Source of the DNA: Loripinus fragilis
Taxonomy: Eukaryota; Mollusca; Bivalvia; Lucinida; Lucinidae
Length of the DNA: 64,000 bases
NCBI GenBank assembly: GCA_964019695.1
Contig: OZ026515.1
Location: 42,647,994-42,711,993, forward strand
Direction: 5' to 3'
The notes beneath the pieces are model-generated. The model made no database searches. It saw nothing but the letters and a program-made list of their open reading frames with translations, and was not told where the DNA came from. Shown piece after piece: positions 41,522 through 52,084 of the stretch; position 1 is the stretch's first letter, and every line of letters starts with the position of its first letter. A program made the position numbers and the translations under genes.

Positions 41522-42003
41522 CTAATACACAAGTCATTCGTAACTACGGCCCACAGAGCTGGGGAACGGCGGGGACTTTGATTTCCTGGCTGCGGGTCCC
41601 TGGTAATGACCCTGTACTAACAGCGCAATTGCCAGGCTGGGGCATGGTTACAAATGACTGGTGAGCATATTTTTTTTCGCCTTTATGCACTAGTCATTTG
41701 TGACCACGCACCAGCCCAGAGGAATGTTGAGGACAGTAGCTTTGTGTCTGCAGTTCCCCATAGTAACCACCACACTGTGGGGACAGCTAGCTGGCAAAAT
41801 CATGACAGTTCTCCCCCGCAGTCTGTTATTATACTGCACTGTCATGTTTATCTAGGTCTATCAAACCCCTACATTTCCTCCGCATTGTGGAGGCAATGTA
41901 AAAGTAAATACACAACACATTTGCCAGGCCATGGATATATAGATATCCCCGTCCTGTCAGGGGCTGGGGTGAAGCAGTGGTTACAAATGACTGGTGCATT
42001 ATT
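41522..42003. repeat. Two related TIR elements (41522-41662 and 41684-42001)
   Basis: Ends of the type GCACTAGTCATTTGTGACCA and GGTTACAAATGACTGGTGCA are inverted repeats. The first element carries a shortened middle. 41000-41520 holds only a family F fragment (41075-41125) and decayed family C/N pieces. Confidence 0.65.
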
Positions 42004-43336
42004 TATAGCCTATAATGCACTTCGCATGAAAATTTAGTTCTCAGCCACCCCCGAAACACAAAATATGACATCCGCTGATATATTGTTCAACATATTTCCA
42101 AGCACATTCCCTACCCATCACTAGTTTCTCCTTCCGACCTCAGCATTATTTTTATTCACTTGAATCACACCTAACGGGTGAGCCCTGTGATTCTTTTCTC
42201 TTATCAATTATAATCGCCCGGAATTACGTTTTGGCATGCATATTTTGCATTGTCTGGAGTCAGCAAATCAGTATTTTGAATAAACAAATAGATAGTTCAA
42301 TTTATTTAATAAAACGAGCTGGAAAATGTTTAAAATCCAATAATCAGAGAAGAAGAGAACACAGAAAATCAAGATTTTAAATTGAGGGACAGGGGAACAC
42401 AGAGATTCATTTAATAGGACCAAGTGGATGGGTACCCACTAGGATTAAGGCCTCAATATTTTCTCATGTGCCAAAATTCTGTGAGCCCAAACTATTGCCA
42501 TAAATCGCGTTTGATGCTACTATTTTGATATGATAAGACACGTTTCTTCGTCTTATAAAACTGTATAATTATTCATCGATAGTAAACTAAAGGCAGTGAT
42601 CCGTACAAAGGTGCATTTAGGGTAAATTAAAAAATGCAGATGCTCAAATGAGAACAAATTCCATCATATCACAGCCCATTTGACAATACATTTTTAAATA
42701 AAAAATATCGCCAATTAGGCGGTGTATAGATGCATTAAATTTTGATGGTCATTGTGCGATCAGTCCGCACATAACGGAATAAACACAAAAAGCGTTGTTC
42801 ACTGAATTCCTGTACGCACAGTAATTGTCCAGAAAGTAGAAAAAAAATTCTTCAATTATACTTTTATTTTATCTGCCAGCTCTAAATATTATTTGTTTCG
42901 TTGAAAAAATGATATATTTTTGAGGTTCTGTCTGTGTATTTTTGAGAGTGACACTGTTAAAAGTTATTGTCCTGTCCAGATTTTTAAGAAAATTATGAAA
43001 TATTTAAAGATTTAATGCAGACTGTTGGTTTACCTGACTAATTTTACTGTTTTTTTTCTCGAGATATTAAAAACAAAGCTCTAAAAATGACAAGTCAACT
43101 GGTCATTTTCAGAGCTTTTTTTCATTCTCCCACCCTGAATCTGAAAAAAATTACCATAAATCAACTAATAAAAAAACTCTGACCTTACCTTAATCATGGT
43201 TTAACGTATGGGAGAGTTCCCTGTATTTGAGAAAGCTTTTCAGAACAAAAAATCTGAATTTAAGAAGATTTTAAAACTTCTCATAGCTATTATCAGATTA
43301 TCTGAATACAATAACCATTTTATCTTTTAAATTTTT
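42004..43336. other. Unannotated intron, AT-rich
   Basis: I saw no exon, strong inverted repeat or family match in this 1.3-kb stretch. Confidence 0.6.
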
Positions 43337-45228
43337 AGCTCACCTGAGCCGATGGCTCAAGGTGAGCTATTGTGATTGGTCTTCGTCCGACGTGGGTAAT
43401 GTGTCCATCCGTCTGTAAAAATTTCCCTTAAAAGACATCTGGTCCACTGGTCCAAATTTCATATAACTTCATATGAATGTTCCCCATGATGCCCTCTTTC
43501 AAAATAGCACAAATGGTTCCGCTCCACCAAACATGAGGGCTGCCAGAGCTCCTGATAAGAAATCTTTTAAATGACATCTCCTCATGAACCACTGGTCCAA
43601 ATTCAAAATTATTTCACAGAATTGTTCCTCATGATGCCTTCTACCAACATTGCACCCCACCCCAAAAAAAGAGGAAGCCAGAGCTCTTATCATAATACCC
43701 TCTACCAAAATTGCACAAATGGTTCTACTCCGCTGAACAAAAAGGCTGCCAGAGCTTCAGATAAGAAATATCTTTAAATGACATCTCCTCCTAAACCAAT
43801 GGTCCAAATTTCATATTTACTTCACATGAATGTTCCCCTAATGCCCTCTTTCAAAATTGAACAAATTGTTCTGCTCCACCAAACAGGAGGGCTGCCAGAG
43901 TTCCAGATAAGGATTCTCTTAAACAGAACCACTGATCCACATTCAAAATAAATTCACAGAATTGTTCCTCTTGATACCCTCTACCAAAATTGCACAAATG
44001 GTTCTGCTAGGCTGAACAAAAGGGCCAGTCCAGAGCTCCAGACAAGAGCTCCAGATAATATTTTTCTCCTGAACCCCTGGTCCAAATTCAAAATAATTTC
44101 TCAGAATTGTTCCTCATAATACCCTCTACCAAAATTGCACAAATGGTTCGGCTCTGCTGAGCAAAAGGGCCACTAGAGCTCCAGATAAGAAATATCTTTA
44201 AACAACATCTCCTGAACCACTGGTCCAAATTTAAAATAATTTCACAGAATTGTTCCTCATGATGCCTTCTACCAACATTGCACTCAACCAAAAAAGGGGC
44301 TGCCAGAGCTCTAGATAAGAAATAAGAAATGTCTTTAATGACATCTCCTGAACCAAGGGTTCTAATTTAAAATAATTTCACAGAATTGTTCCTCATGATG
44401 GCTTCTACCAAAATTGCACAAACAGTTTTGCTTGGCTTAAAGAGACTAAGTCTGCAACTATGAACATTTTTCGAAATTTTTTATTTTCTTTTTAAATCAT
44501 TTGTAAAAGTAGAATTAAGTTACGCTTTCACAATGAATATGTTCACTGGAGCTGAAAACTGCAGGGAAAAGTGAATTATCTTATAAAACAGTTGTGTTTT
44601 TCTCGTGTTGGTAATTATTTGCGTCCCTCCAAATATTATAGACAGTTAATTTTAACATAAATGCTGTTGTTTTGATACTGATAATTTGTTTACATTTACG
44701 AATTTGGTAAAATGTATACTTGAATTTAAGTTGTTTTACTGTGTTCTTGAAAAATAGAAACATTAGTTCAAAAATTAAAAGATCAAAAGTTACAGACAAT
44801 GCAGCTTTAATACAGGGGTAGCCAGAGCTCTAATGAGAAATGTCTTTTAATGACATCTTCTATTGAACCACTGGTCCAAATTTAAAGTAATTTCACAGAA
44901 ATGTTCCTCATGATGCCCTCTACTAAAATTGCACAGATGGTTTTGCTATGCCGATTATAGGGTTGGCAAAGCTATAGATAAGAAATATCTTCAAATAAAA
45001 TCTCCCGAACCACTGGTCCAAAATCAAAATAATTTCACAGAAATGGTCCTCATGTTGCCCTCTATCAAAATTGATCAGAAGGTTCAGCTTGGCTGAACAA
45101 CATGGCTACCAAAGCTAGAAATAGAAATATCTTTAAATCATATCATATCTCCTTAGCCACAGGCCAATGATTCATCTATTCATGTGCCTGGACTCAGGTG
45201 AGTGATCCAGGGCCCTAGGGCCCTCTTG
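43337..45228 (+). repeat. Large composite repeat with ~145-bp tandem internal units
   Basis: It begins AGCTCACCTGAGCCGATGGC and ends GACTCAGGTGAGTGATCC. Inside, about ten units share CCACTGGTCCAAATTT, TTTCACAGAATTGTTCCTC and GCTGCCAGAGCTCCAGATAA. Elements of this kind are frequent in bivalve introns. Family K is inserted at 44438-44810. Confidence 0.8.
44438..44810 (-). repeat. MITE family K copy inserted in the tandem repeat
   Basis: TTAAAGAGACTAAGTCTGCA start and ACAATGCAGCTTTAA end. It is the reverse complement of 21788-22164. Confidence 0.75.
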
Positions 45229-46233
45229 TTTTTAATATTCGAGGGTAAACTGAAAGTTTTATGCTTTGAATTTCTAAAAGTTCAGGATTATGGAAATTTT
45301 TGATTGCTACTTCTGTGGCAGGGGATTTCATGATGAACCCCTTTTTCCTTTTTTAAATGTTACAGACTCTTTATTTATTGTCATAATTTTGAACATGATT
45401 ATAAATGTAAAAAAGTGTAACTTATTTTATTTTTTGTTTCTAAATGAAAATAGACTTGTTGCTCCAGTCTCTTAAAATAAGAAATAACTTACGGGTAGTG
45501 TTTCACTGCAAATTTACCCTCACATGACCTAAAAAAAATTGATTCTGTGATGCAGTAAATATACAAATAATACTAGACATCTCCCTGGCAACAGGTCAAA
45601 AAACAGCTTTATTAAATTTACATCTATAGCTAAGGAATAATTGGGAAAAATATGGTTCATCATTAAATCCACAGCGCCCTAGATAAGCTTTTGGGTCAAT
45701 TGGGTATTTACGCAACCTGCTTAATCTCAATTGCGTACTTGCAAAAACAAGTGCATATTTTTATTTTTTACACCACATTTTTTACACCCATTACACAGGT
45801 TTTCTTACTGAATGAAGCCATCGTGAATGTGCCTGCATATTCTCTCCCATGGTCTGCCTTTCTAGAGTATCAAACTAGCGGAGTTTTTGTACCTGAAGCA
45901 AGTTGACGTTAGGCGCTCACACACATTTTGCAAAGTTTCATTCTGCAAAATACTTGACTGGAAGCCAATATTTCATTCATAAAAATGGAATTATACTGTG
46001 CGCTCACTTGTAAAAAAAAACAAACCCCGATTGACATATTTTTTTACCCAAATGAAAATGAAATAGTACGCAATGACATCGCATGTGATTGCATACCGAA
46101 CGGCCAAATTGCTTTTCTGTACGCACACATTTAATTTTAACTGCTTTTTTGATGATTTTAATTGCCTATTTACGCAAATACGCTGGTTATCTAGACTGCT
46201 GAATCCACCTCCACAGTACCTGTTTTATTGCAG
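45229..46233. other. Unannotated intron, AT-rich
   Basis: No repeat match or exon was recognised until the acceptor at 46233. The open frame at 45691-45906 has low-complexity hydrophobic content and no splice context. Confidence 0.55.
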
Positions 46234-46294
46234 TAAATTCTGTGACGAGGTGAAGAAGTTATTGGAACACAAGTATCAGTGTGGGAATGCTTAC
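46234..46294 (+). CDS. Exon S: short two-cysteine exon
   Basis: Acceptor TTTATTGCAG and donor GTAAGTTT; phase 2 in, phase 0 out; residues 980-999. KFCDEVKKLLEHKYQCGNAY forms a helix with two cysteines. The unusual phase matches the preceding exon exactly, which is the best evidence that it is real. A family D MITE begins 23 bases after the donor. Confidence 0.75.
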
Positions 46295-46318
46295 GTAAGT
46301 TTACTCATACTCAATATA

Positions 46319-46557
46319 TGAGCCGTGACATGTGATTTCCAATAATGTGGCATATTGACATGTGTAGACTCAGAGAAGCCTGTGCAGCCTCCTTTTAAGC
46401 ATAGAAACTCCAAATGCTGTTCAGTCAGTAGCTTAACAGTTAAAGAATATTCAAGCGACAAGCAAAGGCTCTGATCAGACTGCGCATATGCGCAGGCTGG
46501 TCTGAGCCTTTGCTGATCGCACATACCACATTGTTGGAAATCTCATGTCACGGCTCA
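46319..46557 (+). repeat. MITE family D copy
   Basis: TGAGCCGTGACATGTGATTT to CTCATGTCACGGCTCA with GCGCATATGCGC centre; the cleanest copy. Confidence 0.87.
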
Positions 46558-46589
46558 TATGTCACTTTCTGATGTCCAACCTTTGTAGC

Positions 46590-47022
46590 TCCATAGGGCC
46601 AGTTAAGCAAACCTTTTGAGCGTAAAATTGCAATTATTTTCCTATCCATCGGATTAAACATGTGTTTTGGTGCTGAAAAGAACCGTCTCATTGAGAGGGT
46701 TCTTTTGAGTACCCACAACATATGTTTTGAGAAATAAGAGAAGTAATTTTCAGTTATGCACTCTTATCTGGGGGTCTGTAGCTCACTGATTTTTAACCCT
46801 TTACTCCATAATAACGTCTTTTGACGATTTTGAGATATCATGTATTTGAAAATATTGTTGAAAGTGGAGCACTTGCTCTTTTGGAGCAAATGTTCCACTT
46901 TCCATGATATTTTCAAAGATATTCAAAGCTAAAACTTAAACATTTCTTGATTTTTTTCAATTTTGTCTAGAAATAGAAAACGATGTCATGATCTAAAAAT
47001 AGCATATGGAGTAAAGGGTTTA
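46590..47022 (+). repeat. MITE family F copy followed by family G copy
   Basis: 46590-46775 (GAACCGTCTCATTGAGAGGG core) and 46795-47022 (TTAACCCTTTACTCCATAAT..GGAGTAAAGGGTTT). Confidence 0.75.
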
Positions 47023-47157
47023 CCTAATAATACTCAGAATTACTAAGGTTGGTCATCAGGAAATCAACCTAGATTAGTCAACAGGAAATCAAGCATAAAT
47101 TTTCACCAGTGTCACCCAACTGACTTCAACACTGGGACTGGTTGGTTGTTTACGCTT

Positions 47158-47350
47158 TGCCCCCTGGGAAATTTTCCATTTTTTTTTGTCGTCTGCTGAT
47201 TTTTTTTTCAAAATGAACTTTTTCAAAGTTTTTTTCAAGAATGCCATCATTGTGCCAAATAGTTTGAATTCAGATCAAGCCTGACATTTTTCGGGTATGA
47301 TCTGGGTTCAAATAATTTGCAAAAGTTATCAGCTAGGAGATATTGATAAG
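47158..47350 (+). repeat. MITE family C copy, decayed
   Basis: TTTTTTTGTCGTCTGCTGAT and ATCAAGCCTGACATTTTTCG. 47350-47786 unassigned. Confidence 0.6.
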
Positions 47351-47786
47351 GTCGGCAAAGGAACTCTCCTGGCAGAAGAAAACACAAACAGTTATCTAAA
47401 GTGCCACCTAGTGCCGTAAGTTGGAGGTACTAGCTTCGGTCTTTATCGTTGAAAGATGCCAACTTTCAGTTTAAATCACCATAATAAAGAATTTCTCATG
47501 TAAACCAAATAAAGGACTTACAGAAAAGACCGGTTTCATTAACATAATTCCATAGTTTGTGATTTTCTCAGCTGTTTTTTTAATTTTTATCAATAAAAAT
47601 TTTTGGAAAATGGTTAAAAATGATTGAATGGTGGCGATAAAAAGCAAAGAGTTCCGAGTCTTTGCACCTTGCATTTGAAACAATATGGCTGCTCTGACGT
47701 CAGCCCGACCTTATCAATAAAAGTTTTTTGACGGCATACCCATCCAATGTGTGTGTATCCATTCAGTTGAATGGAAAAAGTAGGTA

Positions 47787-48035
47787 TTAACCCTTAAAGC
47801 GCCCAGAAAAAATGCATCTGAAAAATGATGTCTGCTGAAGTCGTCTGCTGCAAATAATTGTCTAACTCTACTGACTAATTTAAGTATAGAAGCAAACATG
47901 AAGAACACAGATCAGACTGCTCCTATAGAAGCAGTCTGACCTGGGTCCACACTGTTTGCCATAGAGGCTTCTTAAACATTTCAGCAGACCAGAAAAGCAG
48001 ACGACTTTTGTTTCAATTGGCGCTTTAAGGGCTAA
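47787..48035 (-). repeat. MITE family A copy, inverted
   Basis: TTAACCCTTAAAGCGCCCAG to GGCGCTTTAAGGGCTAAA, core ACTGCTCCTATAGAAGCAGT. Confidence 0.83.
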
Positions 48036-48119
48036 AGTAATCTTTATTACCTTATTGTTTGCTAATTTAGTGTTTTTATGGTACATTTTCAAGTGTAACA
48101 TTTCTGGTGATTGCTATTT

Positions 48120-49085
48120 ATCAACAACAAACATCTCATTGCATCTACTGTTCATTCACGATATCTTGGCTCAAAGAAACCGTTAGGTGAATTTTACCAT
48201 TACATCAAATAAGGGAATAGGGGGTTTGATTCATATTAACGGTATTATGATATCAAAACAGTTTATATCACAATGAAATTTTAAACAGCTTCGTGGCTCA
48301 GTCGGTAGGGCGTAGGTACACGTTGGTTAGATTTTTTTGAATAGTAATGAAGAGATAGTGGTTTGAAACCCAAAATCAAAGATGTTTTTTTATTGTATAT
48401 AGTTTGTTGTCTTGTTTGTTGTGTATGATTTTACAATTTATACATATTTCATACTTCTCAAAGTCGCTAAGCTCCATCCTGTCTCTTCATGGCTTCTGAG
48501 GCGCAAGGACTGCATTCTCCGAGTCAGCTTTGATGCCCGATATTGTTTTGTTTGATATGCCGGTCGGCTTGCTGGCTCCCTCTCTATAATTTGATAATGG
48601 TGCAAATAGTACATCATTCACGGCATCTTCTTCGTGTACTTTTAAAATAACCTGCAGTAAAACGGATCATATATAGGGTCCGTGACAGCAATTTGACTGG
48701 CTTGCGATCGAAAAGCCAGCCTATCAGACATTTCTACAGCCAGGAGATGTATGCGCAGTGAAAATAAAATGCGAGTGAAAGCATAATTGAGCATGAAAAT
48801 CATGAGAAAGATCGATATATGAGTGACAAAACAAAAAAAAAAATAGGATTCCATAGGACTCGAACACCATAACCGCAGAATATGATATCAAATATGTTTG
48901 ATAGTTCTCCATGCTATCCTCTACACCACACAGATTGATAGAAAAATACGTCACATATATATAGCTTAATACCATATTTATCTAAGAACATTAAGAAGAA
49001 GCTACCTATATTGATGTAATGGTAAAATCAACCTAACGATTTCTTTGAGCCAAGATACCGTGAATGAACAGTAAGCTAGTTTAGC
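48120..49085. mobile_element. ~950-bp TIR element carrying two tRNA-like segments
   Basis: Ends TACTGTTCATTCACGATATC and GATACCGTGAATGAACAGTA are the clearest part of 80- to 90-bp inverted repeats that continue through GGCTCAAAGAAACCGTTAGG. Inside, CTTCGTGGCTCAGTCGGTAG (48288) and, on the minus strand near 48930-48842, GTGTAGAGGATAGCATGG and GTTCGAGTCC look tRNA-derived. No transposase frame. Confidence 0.7.
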
Positions 49086-50121
49086 AATTGTTGTTGATGT
49101 TTATGTTTAACGTCCCACTAACAGATTGTATTACCGAACCGTCTATATACGGAGTAATTGTCTATTTTTTGCTATGTCATGAGTCACTGAACTATTGACC
49201 AGTCAATATTTTCAACTATTGACTGGCACTATACATGGCATGGTTTCCTGCTTTGCTGTTAAAACACACAGGCCCTTATCGACATGCGCTACGATGCACG
49301 TACGGTTTGTTTATGAAAGGAGACGTTATACAACAATGGTGAAAATGAGCCATGCTTTAGCAACTTTAAACTCAAATAACTTTGTTGTTTATTGTCAGAA
49401 ACATAAGGTGTGGGTACTTGTTTTCTTTGTTAGAACAAGTGGAACATTTTGAGATAAAAATTGAGTAGATTTGGTGAAATTTTCTGTTTTGCAACAAAAC
49501 CGCATTGTCTATAGCAACTCCATTCAAGGAAAGCTGCTAAGTATTTCATCAAATGGGTTGGGTAATAAAACAATTATTTCATGCCTGTTTGTAGTATAGT
49601 CAAACTATACTCAACAAAAAATGTTAAGGAAATTGTGTTTGAGGCGCTATGACAAAATATCTAAAGCATTTATATACTTTTAAATTTCACAATAGTATAA
49701 TGTGACCATTTTTCTTTATAATGGTGCTTTATCTGGGTCTGTAACACCCACAGTAACTTAGTAAATTGATGTCAAAGTTGGTTGGTCTTCTCTCCATTTT
49801 TCGCAAAAATTCATTTTACAGCGCAAAAATAGATTTTCATGCATTAACGTTCCCCAGGTCCCTCGGGAAATCGAGATGTTTAAATCCTAGGACGACAGCT
49901 CTGGTGGTTATACATGGACACTTGATCAGTCAATTGTACATGGATGAGATGTTGAGGTCTGTTTCCTGACGTTTTGTGCGAAAACCAGTGACACTACCAG
50001 GCCTAGGATGATAATGCCAGAACACACCTAAATGGAATCAGCAAAACAGTGTTATGCGCATTGACTGGTTAGTTCGTTCATCAGGCATGTCTACAATTTA
50101 ACATGTCTTTGACATTTTTAG

Positions 50122-50247
50122 ACCGAGGGTCCAACGCATAATAATGGCATCAAGAAACCCTCACCTCCTCGATACAGTGTTGCAGGAGATATCGATGCTG
50201 ATTCCTCAGCAGAAAATCACAAGAACTATTCAGAGTATGCGAAATCG
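50122..50247 (+). CDS. Exon T: N-terminal part of SEA-like domain
   Basis: Acceptor ACATTTTTAG, phase 0, residues 1000-1041. TEGPTHNNGIKKPSPPR is a linker, followed by YSVAGDIDADSSAENHKNY and SEYAKS. This reads like the first strand and helix of a SEA domain. The donor is weak: GTGCTA at 50248 keeps phase 0; GTATGC at 50235 would give phase 2. About 25 residues normally found before the SEA GS motif are missing, so an intermediate exon may have been overlooked. Confidence 0.55.
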
Positions 50248-50537
50248 GTGCTAGTCCTAATTTGCCACTGACTGGGGACACATTCGTTACTAAAGGCATT
50301 CTCATCTTCCAAATGTGATGTTTAAGGCTATCAAGTTAATTTCATGTTACATTCAAAGGAATTGCATTTCAAGCTTTGAAAACGTACATGTTATTCATGT
50401 GTTTATGAGGGAATACTCTGTAGACATTTTTGCGAAAAATGTCTTTGACCCCTAGGTTACTTGACACTGTGTCACAACAAAGGTACTGGTGCTAGCAACT
50501 GAAAGTAAACATGTTTTTCAACCGATGACATGTATCT

Positions 50538-50857
50538 AAGAGGTAGTTTGATCATTCAACTGAACTTTAGTCCGGATAAGTCTTGTTCCCGTCACGTGTT
50601 TAACATTTAATCAGCATCCAATCACTGCCATCGAAACAAAATACTGGTTTCTTAATTTTTAAGAGTTTGGCAAATGCGGAGAACCAGTATCGACCAAAGT
50701 AAAAGGTATGGTTGACCAGCAGGAACTGGACATGCGCAGACAAGGGCTAAACAGGAACAGGAAGATAGATAAGTGATCACGTGACACTAAACCAGAGTGA
50801 GTTTGATCAACTTTAGTCTAACCGCAGTACCTGCAGTTGAATGATCGAACTACCTCT
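50538..50857. repeat. TIR MITE inside the 1.5-kb inverted-repeat region
   Basis: AGAGGTAGTTTGATCATTCA and its inverse TGAATGATCGAACTACCTCT mark both ends; 320 bp. Confidence 0.75.
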
Positions 50858-50954
50858 AAACAAATAAATGAAAATTGAATAATTGTTTGCTTTGTTGTTC
50901 TTATGGTGCATGGTTTTCTGAGATTTCCTTAACTTTTTTTGTTGAGTATATTAC

Positions 50955-51046
50955 CCTTCGTCACCGTGGACGACCTGATGCACTATTGCACTCAGCCTTC
51001 GGCCTCGTGCAATAGTGCATCAGGTCGTCCACAGCACCTCGGGGTA
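50955..51046. repeat. Palindromic insert splitting an inverted-repeat arm
   Basis: GGACGACCTGATGCACTATT pairs with AATAGTGCATCAGGTCGTCC around GCCTTCGGC. 51091-51908 contains no further recognised feature. Confidence 0.8.
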
Positions 51047-51908
51047 ATAGTTTTGACTATACTACAAACAGGCATGAAACAACTGTTAATATCATATAGA
51101 GATGAGGTCATGGCTTAATGTCTCGTCTGACAGGCTGGTGAAGCCGGAGTTTAGCAATTATTTTCAATCCTATATTTCACTCAAAGTCTTGGTTTTCATC
51201 TCCTTTTGCCATACCCTTAGCTACACTCACTAATCTGAGCAACTCACGGAACATGCTGAGTAACTATATGGTAGGGGTTAAGGGTCAAATTTCGTTTTTT
51301 AAGGTAGCTACCTTAGTTGTTCGGTGCTTGGGTACCTACCAAAGTCCCAGAAGTCAGTCACTATTCGGGCTGTATTGATGTATTGAAAACAGTGTTTTAT
51401 TGTGGACTAATTGCCATCCTCTTGTTGCAATCCTCTTGAGGACGGCAATTATAATTGACAAAGTACATGTATGATAGCACTGGCTAAGTGGTGTAGCATG
51501 AGATATCCCTTTCTGTGTATTATACTTAGAGATTATCTCATGATGTTTTGGTTATCGCCCGAAGTATCAACCCGAGACCCCATTATCAGCTCGAGAGCTT
51601 TATAACCAAAACCCCATGTTATAATCTGTTTATCACATATTCCATACCACTATTTCAACGTGCTTGGCGTTAAAAAAATGTAAGTAAAACAGAGGAATGG
51701 CGTAATTTTTGCGTTGCATCACGCCACTTGTTTACATCTGACGTCATCAAATGATCAACATTACGTACTGGGCATGATAACCCCTCTCTGTTCAAAATAC
51801 ACGACTTCCGTTCAGACAGTAGCCAACAACCCACTGTAGTTATTTAGCACTGAAAGATGGCAAACTTTTATTGAAAAGCTTATACATGTTATGTTTGTAA
51901 CATTTCAG

Positions 51909-52022
51909 CTTGAGGAGGGGAGTATATATGTCGTTTATGAACTGGAGCCGGTCCCCGACGCTATAGTAGAGGAGGGTGAAACAAATGATCTGGCAACAGT
52001 TTCAGATTTTCTACAATTTAAG
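51909..52022 (+). CDS. Exon U: SEA-like domain, GS-motif exon
   Basis: Acceptor ACATTTCAG and donor GTAAGTAC, phase 0 at both ends; residues 1042-1079. LEEGSIYVVYELEP contains Gly1045-Ser1046 in the position of the SEA autoproteolysis motif (usually G-SVVV), followed by strand, acidic turn and helix (NDLATVSDFLQFK). SEA domains in membrane mucin-like proteins cleave there and stay associated. The IYVV variant may or may not cleave. A C-terminal EpCAM-like domain is an alternative reading. Confidence 0.8.
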
Positions 52023-52084
52023 GTAAGTACAGCAACTACTTGCCCTACAAGAGCCAAGAAGCAATAAGTATTGTCAAAATCAAT

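Larger units (their letters stand above)
49568..51090. repeat. ~1.5-kb region bounded by ~60-bp inverted repeats, enclosing an exon
   Basis: TTTCATGCCTGTTTGTAGTA at 49578 and ACTCAACAAAAAATGTTAAGG at 49612 recur inverted at 50925-50955 and 51050-51085. The right arm is split by a palindrome (50955-51046). Contains exon T and a second TIR element. Confidence 0.75.

Noticed and set aside
43499..44291. Frames on both strands in 43.5-44.3 kb
   Set aside because: They are translations of the ~145-bp internal units of a composite repeat.
45691..45906. 71-codon hydrophobic frame
   Set aside because: No similarity to any module, no splice context in the needed phase, and codon content like the surrounding AT-rich intron.
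48842..48935. Minus-strand tRNA gene
   Set aside because: Box-B-like GTTCGAGTCC is present but the anticodon arm is too long and the acceptor stem does not pair; lies inside a TIR element.
50656..50780. Possible missing SEA exon (FGKCGEPVS..)
   Set aside because: It lies inside a 320-bp TIR element (50538-50857) and does not resemble SEA sequence.
51222..51261. Possible small exon between CCCTTAG and GTAACT
   Set aside because: Its phase (1 at both ends) does not fit the phase-0 neighbours and the peptide shows no SEA feature.
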